From assembly GCA_963736525.1 (NCBI GenBank), contig CAVTPF010000010.1, positions 299,639-363,638 of the forward strand: DNA of 64,000 nucleotides, written 5' to 3'. This stretch comes from Bog-473 sp963736525. Lineage in GTDB: Bacteria; Actinomycetota; Acidimicrobiia; Acidimicrobiales; RAAP-2. The position numbers and the translations under genes are program-made. Position 1 is the first letter of the stretch. Every line of letters starts with the position of its first letter. Below the pieces are notes generated by a model, which saw nothing but the letters and a program-made list of their open reading frames with translations, ran no database searches and was not told the DNA's origin. Positions 8,323-19,436 of this stretch are shown here, piece after piece.

Positions 8323-8669
8323 GGGGGTGATTGGCTTCGACTTCGGTCGTCAAGGTAGGAGAAGCGAGCCGTGGTCTCCGGAACCACGTTAAAGAGCCGG
8401 AACCAAAAACAAACGCCGAGCCTCAGCTCGCGATCGCTGCTTAGGTAGCGACGTCCAGCCGGTCCCTGCCCTACGGATCGGATCTTGGGCGTCATGCAGT
8501 AGGGCTTACTCAGTGGCTCATGCCAACTGAACGCTGAGGACACTTTCGTTGGCTACGGGGCGGCACTGCCGCCGGCAGAAGTGCCGCCCCCGACAATCTT
8601 GTGCCGGCTGCGCTCGGAGAAGGCCTGCTGCGGCTCCGAAGGACGCGGGTTCGATTCCCGCCACCTCCA
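8323..8669 (+). ncRNA. ssrA: tmRNA (ssrA)
   Basis: The 5' end GGGGGTGATTGGCTTCGAC matches the tmRNA start consensus and pairs over 7 bp with CACCTCC at 8662-8668, including a G-U wobble at the third pair, the alanine identity element. A T-arm (GCGGG-TTCGATT-CCCGC, 8645-8661) precedes the acceptor strand, and A8669 is the discriminator. CCA is not encoded. The tag reading frame ends with codons for AEPQLAIAA and a TAG at 8442-8444; the exact resume codon (GCC 8415 or a few codons earlier) cannot be fixed by eye. The Ala-Ala terminus is the usual degradation signal. It lies directly downstream of smpB. Confidence 0.93.
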
Positions 8670-8774
8670 CGAACGATTCCCCTGCCCAAGAATGCCGCAG
8701 GTCAGGGCCTTATTCTTTGTCCGGCCGGGTCGGCGATGAGCCCAAAGGGCACGAAAAGGGCACAGCGCAACCCA

Positions 8775-8811
8775 TTGACGGCAAGGAACAAGTGCCGTAC
8801 AATGTACGGCA
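8775..8811 (+). promoter_or_regulatory. Sigma70-like promoter with embedded operator for the TA operon
   Basis: TTGACG (8775-8780) and TACAAT (8798-8803) are separated by exactly 17 bp. The -10 box lies inside a perfect inverted repeat, TGCCGTAC-AAT-GTACGGCA (8793-8811). A start point 7-8 bp after the -10 would coincide with ATG 8811, predicting a leaderless mRNA. The palindrome is the natural site for repression by the DUF1778 antitoxin it precedes. Confidence 0.75.
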
Positions 8812-9095
8812 TGGCAAGTAGGACTGAGCGTATCGAGGCGCGGGTAGCGCCTGAGCGAGCTGAGCGAATCCGTTTCGCCAGCTCCCTCTCCCACACGTCG
8901 GTTTCGTCTTTTGTGGTCGACGCCGCCAGCGAGAAGGCTGAGCAGGTAATCGCCGAGACGAGTTACACCGCCGTCCCTGACGACTATTTTGACGCCCTCC
9001 TCCGCGCCCTCGACAGGCCGGCACAGCCGATAGCGGCACTCCAGCGGGCTGCTGCGGCCGTAGCCACGAACCCGGTGTTCCGTCAAAAAGACTGA
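8811..9095 (+). CDS. DUF1778 (TacA-like) antitoxin
   Basis: 94 aa from ATG 8811. The N-terminal RIEARVAPERAERIRFAS plus SVSSFVVDAASEKAEQVI is the ribbon-helix-helix DUF1778 pattern, which binds DNA as a dimer. The C-terminal 35 residues (DYFDALLRALDRPAQPI) form the toxin-neutralising tail seen in TacA/AtaR proteins. The next gene, 9 bp on, is a GNAT toxin, giving a standard type II module. The start is chosen at the promoter-proximal ATG: upstream codons in the same frame fall inside ssrA and the promoter. Autoregulation through the 8793-8811 palindrome is likely. Confidence 0.88.
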   Translation: MASRTERIEARVAPERAERIRFASSLSHTSVSSFVVDAASEKAEQVIAETSYTAVPDDYFDALLRALDRPAQPIAALQRAAAAVATNPVFRQKD

Positions 9096-9104
9096 GTACT
9101 TCCC

Positions 9105-9605
9105 GTGTGGGCCTCCGAGCGCATCAGCAGCGCTCACCGCGCCGAGCGTTTCCGCTGCGGCAAAGAGGCCCTCGACAAATGGCTGGTGGAAGCCGCCCTC
9201 AACGCTGACCGGGCAGACACGGCCCGCACCTGGGTTTGGAGTGACGGTGACGAGGTGCGGGCGTATTTCGCTCTCTGTCCTCATGACGTGCAGCGTGACT
9301 CCCTCCCCGGGAAGCTGGCCAGGAACGGTCCTGCGGTCATTCCAGCCATTCTGCTCGCCAAGCTGGCCCTCCACGAAGACTTGAGGGGCCAAGGCTACGG
9401 AGCCCAACTCCTCGTGGATGCGGTGAGTCGAGCTGTCAACGCCATCGATGAGGCGGGTGGTCGAGTCGTTGTGGTTGATGCCATCGACGATGAGGCGCAC
9501 AGCTTTTATGAGCACTACGGCTTCAAGGCGGTCCCGGGCCTAAGTTCTCGCCTCGTCATGCGCTCCACTGACGCCCGGGAGAGTCTCACCACGCCGCCCC
9601 AGTAG
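9105..9605 (+). CDS. GNAT-family toxin (TacT/AtaT-like tRNA acetyltransferase)
   Basis: 166 aa, GTG start. Acetyl-CoA-binding motif A is clear: LAKLALHEDLRGQGYGAQLL (R/Q-x-x-G-x-G/A). It is followed by the C-terminal DEAHSFYEHYGFKAVPG block, whose Tyr is the usual general acid in this toxin group. Such toxins acetylate the amino group of charged tRNAs and stop translation; the DUF1778 protein neutralises them. Length and layout match TacT. Which aminoacyl-tRNA is attacked cannot be inferred. The pair sits within 150 bp of ssrA, a frequent insertion point for mobile DNA. Confidence 0.88.
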   Translation: MWASERISSAHRAERFRCGKEALDKWLVEAALNADRADTARTWVWSDGDEVRAYFALCPHDVQRDSLPGKLARNGPAVIPAILLAKLALHEDLRGQGYGAQLLVDAVSRAVNAIDEAGGRVVVVDAIDDEAHSFYEHYGFKAVPGLSSRLVMRSTDARESLTTPPQ

Positions 9606-9927
9606 CCGATATTGCCTCACGCCGCCGCCCGCCGCAGCTCCCGCCGCTCGACGTCCGCCGCCGGACCAGGTCCCGATGCCAGCGGAGCAGCGTCTCGGGC
9701 TGAACGAAGAACCTCCCCAAGCGCCGGCGGCAAAGAAGCCGGCTCAATCCGGCGAACAGAGCCCGGTCGCTGGGTCGCAGCGCCGGGCGGGCCACCTGGC
9801 GGCGAAGCACGGTCACTTCGTGTCGGAGCATGACGACCTCGACTGCCAGTTCGCTGTTCTCAGAGCCGCGGAGTCGAAGCAACCGGAGGATTCGGACGAA
9901 AGCCAGGTAGAGGAAGGAGAGCGCCAT
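9586..9927 (-). pseudogene. Truncated transposase/integrase (N-terminal fragment)
   Basis: 113 codons. Residues 1-90 (SENSELAVEVVMLRHEV, RPSDRALFAGLSRLL, GRFFVQPETLLRWHRDLVRRR) match the helix-turn-helix N-terminus of a transposase group with an integrase-type rve catalytic domain, normally some 300-plus aa. Homology stops after the DLVRRR segment; the last 22 codons are unrelated and run into the end of the GNAT gene. The DDE catalytic domain is missing, so it cannot be active. It is a scar of a mobile element next to the TA pair behind ssrA. No terminal inverted repeats are visible. Confidence 0.75.
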
Positions 9928-10142
9928 GGCTCAGTTTCGACGTGACCCTCATGCCGACGAAAGTCCAGCTGAACCGGATCGGATGAGATTCTCGGCACCC
10001 ACAGGTGGCAATTGCACGTTGTTCATCGTTCCCTCGCAATGCGGTTATCGCCGGTGTCGGTGATGGGAGTCAGGCGCCGCGGGCGGCGCAGCGAGCGCCG
10101 CCGGCTCCGTTAGCACTCACTGTGGATCTGTGGCGCCCTTCC

Positions 10143-14363
<4,221 letters not shown>

Positions 14364-14483
14364 GTCGGCACCAGTGCCCGATTGGCGTGTGGTTCTCCGA
14401 GTGTCTCATCACAGGACCGCGGTGGAGGCGATGACGTGAGGTCCCAGCTCTGAGCGCCTGGCGGCAGCTGCGCCGCACTCGGC

Positions 14484-14621
14484 TTAGGCAGCCACCCCCA
14501 CTGTGCTGGGAGCGTCAGAAGATGGTGAACGCCCACGAACCCAGCTGATGATCCGCAGGATCGCCATCTGAAGCGCCACCGCCGCGAGTTCGAGCAACAG
14601 CCATTCGAGGAAGACTTCCAT
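14484..14621 (-). CDS. 45-aa single-pass membrane microprotein upstream of the P-type ATPase
   Basis: A short ORF from ATG 14621 to TAA 14484, with a strong Shine-Dalgarno (GAGGGGG, about 5 bases upstream). The product starts MEVFLEWLLLELAAVALQMA, continues with ILRIISWVRGR and ends in a polar tail: one acidic amphipathic/transmembrane helix, then a basic cytoplasmic stop. It lies 120 bp before the P-type ATPase start and behind two other small membrane-protein genes. I know no family for it. Single-span microproteins often modulate transporters (KdpF, MgtR-like), which is only an analogy here. Confidence 0.55.
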   Translation of the reverse strand: MEVFLEWLLLELAAVALQMAILRIISWVRGRSPSSDAPSTVGVAA

Positions 14622-14807
14622 TGAACCCCCTCTACGTATCGACGCTCTTCTTTCACGAACCGTAAAGGAATGAAGTGAACGGCAGGCAGTCGGCGGGCGT
14701 CAACGACGCGAACAGTTTGTAAACCTTTCGCGTCAGGTTGCGTTCTGTCACGTGGTGAACCTACGGCCCCTGGGGCAACAGGGCAATTGGTTTCGCATCA
14801 TGTCGCG

Positions 14808-14848
14808 TTGCCCGATGCATCCGCGCGACGCACCGGTGCATCGGGCAA
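14808..14848. terminator. Strong hairpin between small membrane-protein genes
   Basis: Perfect 12-bp inverted repeat TTGCCCGATGCA / TGCATCGGGCAA with a 17-base loop, beginning 9 bp past the stop of the 87-aa gene (minus strand). No U-tract follows, so it may attenuate or protect the transcript rather than terminate. Its arms share GCCCGATGC with the hairpin at 21730-21767. Confidence 0.5.
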
Positions 14849-14856
14849 ACTCAACA

Positions 14857-15120
14857 TCAGCGGCGGTGTCTCGCGATGAGTACGCCTGTACCGATGAGCG
14901 CGGCCAGAGGCAAGTCGACAGCGCCAAGAGCTGCCGCGCCAATCAAGACAGCCCAGAACCCGGCATTCACCGCGTTCTCGGGCAACGTGATGTGAACGAT
15001 CGGCATGACGTAGACGCTGTTCCTGTTAGTGCTCGCTGCTGTTTCGGGTTTGTGCGGGTGTCTCGTCGACGATTGCGTCGAACTCTTTGCGCCCCCAACA
15101 GTGGTGATGGGTGTGGGCAT
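14857..15120 (-). CDS. Small membrane protein, transporter-associated
   Basis: 87 aa from ATG 15120, preceded by AAGGAG at good spacing; an internal Met (15006) would give 49 aa. Residues 1-38 are polar. The rest (NAVNAGFWAVLIGAAALGAV, then DLPLAALIGTGVLIARHRR) makes two short hydrophobic segments broken by an acidic-Leu-Pro turn. The C-terminal half resembles the 82-aa protein encoded just upstream (EIIEWPVALLLTAGHLLAD), so the two look like diverged paralogues. No named domain. It sits in a four-gene minus-strand row ending with the CtpI-like ATPase. Confidence 0.6.
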   Translation of the reverse strand: MPTPITTVGGAKSSTQSSTRHPHKPETAASTNRNSVYVMPIVHITLPENAVNAGFWAVLIGAAALGAVDLPLAALIGTGVLIARHRR

Positions 15121-15208
15121 ATCTGCTCCTTATTGTTTCTCCTTATTGTTGAGGCGACAACGAACGGCATCTGGTCGGCTCCCCGTCCTTCTCACCGGAC
15201 CGAGTCAG

Positions 15209-15457
15209 TTACGCTTCCTCCATCACTTCACCCAGCCCTTGCAGCGCCGGTCGATTCGTCAGGTCCGCCAGAAGATGGCCCGCTGTGAGGAGCAGGGCCA
15301 CCGGCCATTCGATGATCTCGATCGCAGCCAAGACGCCGACACCGGCGTAGAAGACGAGGTGTTCGACCGGCGGCATCTCGAGTCTCACCTCATCCGCCGT
15401 CAGGACTACCCGGTGGCCGCCCCTTTCGGTGGACATCGCAAATCCCACTGCTACCAT
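15209..15457 (-). CDS. Small membrane protein, first gene of the P-type ATPase row
   Basis: 82 aa from ATG 15457 with a GAGGAGG Shine-Dalgarno. Residues 1-30 are soluble (beta-type), followed by VEHLVFYAGVGVLAAIEIIE and WPVALLLTAGHLLADL. This E-H-x-x-F/Y-Y-A-G-V followed by IIEWPVAL pattern recurs in short actinobacterial proteins of unknown function that I recall being found next to large P-type ATPases. The Glu in the middle of the hairpin is a candidate cation contact. Family known by pattern only; function unknown. Confidence 0.65.
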   Translation of the reverse strand: MVAVGFAMSTERGGHRVVLTADEVRLEMPPVEHLVFYAGVGVLAAIEIIEWPVALLLTAGHLLADLTNRPALQGLGEVMEEA

Positions 15458-15830
15458 GGCATCCTCCTCGGAGCCGAATCGGCACAGTGCGTGCTAGCTG
15501 ATTTGACTCTCTGTACTGACTTGAGTGTAGCCACCCGAGACTGCACCACCCCAGAGCTGGGGAAAGACGGAGCGTTTCCACCTCCTCCCAGACTCTCGAG
15601 ATGTTTCATCGCCGAAGGGCAACAAGCCACGACCGAGTAGCCGCTCCGAGGTCAGCTCAACTGTTTGCGTCCTCCCGCGACGCTAAGCGATTCCACCTCG
15701 CCGTCATGCGGTGCGGACCCATCGAGCCGATAGCGATTGACGGCGCAGGACCAGATCCAGCGCAGCTCGCCGGCCGCGGCGGCGCGAGGACGAACCCGTC
15801 TCAGAGCGAAAGAGAACACTCCGTCGTTCT
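15458..15830. other. Intergenic region, no gene seen
   Basis: 373 bp between the small membrane-protein row (leftward) and the Nramp remnant (rightward). It contains GAGTCAA/TTGACTC-like repeats around 15500-15530 that could belong to a divergent promoter. I find no convincing -35/-10 pair, RNA gene or conserved ORF. Confidence 0.4.
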
Positions 15831-16373
15831 ATGCGGTACCTGGCTTGGGAGGATTGGCTGCCGAGCAAGATGGCGGACGACCTGGGACGCCATGAGAGCA
15901 TGGCCGACGTGACTGCAGATGGGCGGACGCCGCAAGTTCTAGGCGTCGGACGATTTCTGAGAAGCATCGAACCCGAGCTCGTCTCGAGTTCATCGGACAA
16001 CGACCCGACGAACGTGGGCACGGCCGTGGCGGTGGGGGCTCAGACCGGCTTCCAGTTGGCCTGGGTGACCCTCTTGGTTGCTCCGCTCCTGGGCATTGTC
16101 CAAACCATCGCCGCGCATGTCGGCTTGGTGGCACGCAACGACCTCCAGACGTTGACGAGGCGGCGCTACGGCCAGGGGGTCGCCGCGATCCTCCTGGTGT
16201 CGATCGTGGTTGTCAACGTGGTCACTATTGCGGCCGATCTGCAGGCCGGGGCGGCCGGGATCGGGATCCTCGCTGGCGTGGATACCCGCTGGCTGGTCTT
16301 GCCCTTGTCGGCCTGCTGCTGGTTGGCAAGTACGACGAGGTGGTGGGCGTGTTGCGGTAATCCGGCCTGCTGA
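15831..16373 (+). pseudogene. Nramp (MntH-like) divalent-metal transporter remnant
   Basis: 180 codons of a family normally about 400-450 aa. The TM1 metal site is recognisable (SSSDNDPTNVGTAVAVGAQT, compare D-P-G-N in Nramp), followed by TM2-TM5-like segments LAWVTLLVAPLLGIVQTI and VAAILLVSIVVVNVVTIAAD. Around 16310-16330 the frame is lost: the other frame continues the expected LLLVGKYDEVVGVLR and then stops at once. The remaining seven or so helices are absent. So this is a frameshifted and 3'-deleted gene, near the P-type ATPase, which suggests a formerly larger metal-transport locus. Confidence 0.75.
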
Positions 16374-16609
16374 GCTGGGAGGACGCACCTCGCGCCGTGA
16401 CGGAATCCCACCATGGTGTGACCGCTACTGCACCGGTGTTATCTGTAGTGGGATCCTGCGAATCCGCAGCCAGATCATCAACGGAAGGTTCCCCAGCCTC
16501 AATACGTTCGTCCAGGTCACGACATCGGATGACGTTTTCGGCACGCACAGGTCAGCCGCCCTGGGGGAACGTCCCGGGCCCTTGAGCGAAGCAAGCTCGC
16601 CCCGCTAAA

Positions 16610-16635
16610 TGTCCCACTCCGCCGGAAGTGGGACA
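16610..16635. terminator. Hairpin downstream of the lacI-type gene
   Basis: Inverted repeat TGTCCCACT / AGTGGGACA (9 bp, 8-base loop) located 18-43 bp past the stop of the minus-strand regulator. Read on the minus strand it is followed by TTTAGC, a poor U-tract. A weak intrinsic terminator is the simplest reading. Confidence 0.5.
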
Positions 16636-16652
16636 CGGAACTCCGGTTCAGA

Positions 16653-17699
16653 TCACCGAGACCCAGTCGAGTCACACGGTTCCCCAACGGATCCTCTGGC
16701 CAGATAGACGGGTGGTGCGGCGGGTTCTTCGTGGTCGGGTGCATTTCCCAACGCGACCAGGAGTTCGTGCGTCGCCCATCGAGCCTCGGCATAGCGGTCG
16801 AATCGAATCACCGCGATGGCTGGGCGGTAGGCCTGTGCCCATTCGGAATCTCCAAAGGTGACGAAGGAAAGGTCCTCGGGTATCGCTACGTGCATGAGGG
16901 AGAGCGTCCCCAAGAGTTGGGGGGCAAGCCGGTGCGACGCACAGATCAACGCGTGGACAGACCGACTCCCTCTCAGCCATGGCTCGAGTTGCGTCGCGGT
17001 CTGCTCGGTGGTGAGGGCGGCTGGCGTCGCGCACCGTTCGACGCCGATGTCGTGACGAGCGGCGGCGAGCGACAGGGCTCGGAAGCGGCGCTCGACCCGA
17101 GATGTCCCTGGACGAGCGTTTCGCACGCGGGAGCGTGAGGCAAAGAGGATCCGTCGATGTCCGTAGCGGGCAAGATCCCCCACGAGTTCCCCGATGGCGG
17201 CCTCCTCACTTCCTCCATCCGCCTCGAGCGACGCTGGAGTATGGATGACCGGAGTGTCAGCCACTAGATCCGCAATCGCCTTCGGATCCTGCATGGCGCC
17301 TGCAACGAGCACCCCTGCCACCCGCTGGGTCTGGAACAGTTCGAGCTGGCGTCTCTCGACCCTACGATCGCGCTGGGCATCGCCGATCACGACGGCATAA
17401 CCACAGGGATCGGCCACGTGCTGAACGCCACGGATGAACGACAGGGTCACGGGGTTGGTCAGGTCAGGCACCAGGATCCCGATCGTCGTGCTCTTGCGCC
17501 GGCGTAACCCTCTCGCCATGGCGTCGGGCTGGTAGTTGAGCCGCTCAGCAGCCCGAGACACCCGCTGGCGCGAACGCTCACTGGCGTATCCGGTGTTGCT
17601 CAGGACCCTCGAGGCCGTGGCGGTGCTCACCCCTGCCTCGGCTGCCACCTGCTGAATGCCGGCTCTTGTCCGGGCCCAGGTCCGAGGTGTTCGAGCCAT
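16653..17699 (-). CDS. LacI-family transcriptional regulator
   Basis: 348 aa from ATG 17699. N-terminal helix-turn-helix IQQVAAEAGVSTATASRVLSN with the hinge helix QPDAMARGLR, then a type-I periplasmic-binding-protein fold (IGILVPDLTNP near residue 72; PEDLSFVTFGDSEWAQ near 277). LacI proteins are sugar- or metabolite-responsive repressors. It is divergent from a DUF3089 lipoprotein gene; the 92-bp spacer holds a LacI/GalR-type half-palindromic operator (17718-17731), so both genes are probably controlled by it. The inducer cannot be deduced. Confidence 0.92.
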   Translation of the reverse strand: MARTPRTWARTRAGIQQVAAEAGVSTATASRVLSNTGYASERSRQRVSRAAERLNYQPDAMARGLRRRKSTTIGILVPDLTNPVTLSFIRGVQHVADPCGYAVVIGDAQRDRRVERRQLELFQTQRVAGVLVAGAMQDPKAIADLVADTPVIHTPASLEADGGSEEAAIGELVGDLARYGHRRILFASRSRVRNARPGTSRVERRFRALSLAAARHDIGVERCATPAALTTEQTATQLEPWLRGSRSVHALICASHRLAPQLLGTLSLMHVAIPEDLSFVTFGDSEWAQAYRPAIAVIRFDRYAEARWATHELLVALGNAPDHEEPAAPPVYLARGSVGEPCDSTGSR

Positions 17700-17717
17700 A
17701 GTTCTCCTGATTGCTCG

Positions 17718-17731
17718 TGGAAACGATTACA
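17718..17731. promoter_or_regulatory. LacI/GalR-type operator
   Basis: TGGAAACGATTACA matches the family pattern T-G-x-A-A-x-C-G-x-T-x-x-C-A with the central C-G pair. It lies 19 bp upstream of the regulator start and 61 bp upstream of the lipoprotein start, well placed to control both. Confidence 0.65.
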
Positions 17732-17791
17732 CATAGCCTAGATTGGCATCGGAGCCTGGTGCGACTTCGAGCCGCGTTGGAGGAGGTAGAC

Positions 17792-18979
17792 ATGGCAGCG
17801 GAACTCGGGGCCCGGCATTTGCCGAGGCGAACAAGCACGATCCGTGCGGTGATCGCCGGATTGGCATTGCTGGCGGGCCTGGAGCTCGCCGCCTGCTCTG
17901 GAAGTGACATGCCCGCCGCTGCTTCTGGGCACTCTGGTGCCTCCTCCCCTGGAAGCACCGTGTGGCTCTGTAGGCCGGGAGAGACCAACGACCCGTGTGC
18001 CGGGAATCTCTCGGTGACGTCGATCAGCGCTGGCAGCGCGACGTCAGTCGAGCCCGACGAACCAGCTGCGAGTTCGAAATTCGACTGTTTCTACGTCTAT
18101 CCAACCTCATCACCGCAGAAGACACCCAATGCGAATCTGAAGGTCCAGCCCGAAGAGGTCGATGCGGCCCTTTCACAGGCAGCGCAGTTCTCGCGAGTCT
18201 GTGATGTCTGGGCCCCGATGTACCGTCAGCGCACTCAGGCGGACCTCCTGAAAGGCCTGGGTGGCGATCCCACCGCAGACCAGGTGGCTTACAACAGCCT
18301 CTTGTCAGGTTGGAAGGACTATCTGGCCCATGACAACCATGGCCGACCAGTCATTTTCATCGGGCACTCACAAGGCGCAGCCATGTTGATCCGCCTGCTG
18401 CACAACGTGATCGACCCGAGCGCACAGCTACGGCACCTCATGGTGTCCGCCATCATTCTCGGGGGCAACGTGCAAGTGTCGAGCGGCGAGACGACGGGAG
18501 GAAGCTTCAGCCACATTCCAATCTGCACGTCGGCCACGCAGATGGGCTGCGTCATCGCGTACTCAAGCTTCGGATCTGAACCGCCGCCCGACTCCCTGTT
18601 CGGGCGCCCCGGGCAAGGCGTCAGCCTGCAGTCTCAGCAGACGACCTCACAGGGTGAACAGGTGGCGTGCGTGAACCCGGTCAACTTTTCCACCGCCGCC
18701 GCACCACTGTCACCGATCTTCCTCACTGCCACGTCGCCAACCCCTGGGGTGAACGTCACCACACCCTTCGTGGCCTTCCCAGGGTTGTACACGGCTCAAT
18801 GTGAGAGCCAGGGTGGCGCAACCTGGCTCCAGATCAATGTGACCAAATCGGAAAACGACGACCGGCCGACCGTGTCCGCCGCCCTCGGCCCGACGTGGGG
18901 CCTCCACTTGGACGACGTCAACCTCGCTCTGGGGGATCTGCTTCACGACGTATCGCTGGAGGAGGAGGCTTACCACTAG
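17792..18979 (+). CDS. DUF3089 alpha/beta-hydrolase lipoprotein
   Basis: 395 aa from ATG 17792, preceded by GGAGGAGG; upstream codons in frame fall in the regulatory spacer. Signal peptide with lipobox LAAC (lipidated Cys near residue 34). The mature part opens with WLCRPG, then FDCFYVYPT near residue 99 and a nucleophile elbow GHSQGA near residue 190, as in DUF3089 proteins. These are predicted extracellular esterase/lipase-like hydrolases. The His/Asp of the triad cannot be placed with certainty. Probably repressed by the divergent LacI-type regulator. Confidence 0.85.
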   Translation: MAAELGARHLPRRTSTIRAVIAGLALLAGLELAACSGSDMPAAASGHSGASSPGSTVWLCRPGETNDPCAGNLSVTSISAGSATSVEPDEPAASSKFDCFYVYPTSSPQKTPNANLKVQPEEVDAALSQAAQFSRVCDVWAPMYRQRTQADLLKGLGGDPTADQVAYNSLLSGWKDYLAHDNHGRPVIFIGHSQGAAMLIRLLHNVIDPSAQLRHLMVSAIILGGNVQVSSGETTGGSFSHIPICTSATQMGCVIAYSSFGSEPPPDSLFGRPGQGVSLQSQQTTSQGEQVACVNPVNFSTAAAPLSPIFLTATSPTPGVNVTTPFVAFPGLYTAQCESQGGATWLQINVTKSENDDRPTVSAALGPTWGLHLDDVNLALGDLLHDVSLEEEAYH

Positions 18980-19150
18980 TCCTTTCCAAAGCGTTTGCGT
19001 TGGTCTGGCCTCCACTGGGTGCCCCAGTACGCCTGCAGCTGCGGGGCAGATCAGAAACTCTGAGACTGGATGTCTTCGGCGGCCGTTTCGCTCGATTCCG
19101 AACGCGGCGTTGGGACGTAACGGCTGAACTAGCTGTTCTGCCCAATCAGG

Positions 19151-19423
19151 TTGTTGACGCGGCTGACGGCGAACTGCTTCGGGGACCACCTGACCCGTAC
19201 CGGCATCGACGTGCGCACCCGCGAGCTTCTTACATTCGCCATGCTGATCTCGCTCGGTGGCTGCGAGCCCCAGGCGAGGGGGCACGTCGCGGCCAACGTC
19301 AATGTCGGCAACGACCGGGCCGCGCTGCTCGACGTGATCACCCAGCTGCTCCCCTTCATCGGGTACCCCCGGACGCTCAACGCCCTCGGGGTCATCAACG
19401 AGGTCGCGCCCGCAACGGCGTGA
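19151..19423 (+). pseudogene. Carboxymuconolactone decarboxylase-family protein, 5'-truncated
   Basis: 90 codons beginning with TTG. The sequence NCFGDHLTRTGIDVRTRELL followed by TFAMLISLGGCEPQARGHVAAN is the C-terminal half of a CMD/AhpD-like protein (normally about 120-180 aa). Upstream in frame there is a stop eight codons before the TTG, and no ATG/GTG with a ribosome-binding site, so the N-terminal part has been lost. A shortened functional protein cannot be excluded. It ends 13 bp before the SDR gene and may be the first member of the SDR/aldo-keto reductase row. Confidence 0.6.
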
Positions 19424-19436
19424 CGAAAGGACACCC

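Noticed and set aside
8640..8670. A separate tRNA gene suggested by the T-arm GCGGGTTCGATTCCCGC
   Set aside because: There is no anticodon arm upstream at tRNA distance; the arm and acceptor strand pair with the 5' end at 8323 to form tmRNA.
16397..16585. Small plus-strand ORF of 62 codons between the Nramp remnant and the lacI-type gene
   Set aside because: Ser/Arg-rich composition, no ribosome-binding site and no resemblance to any family.
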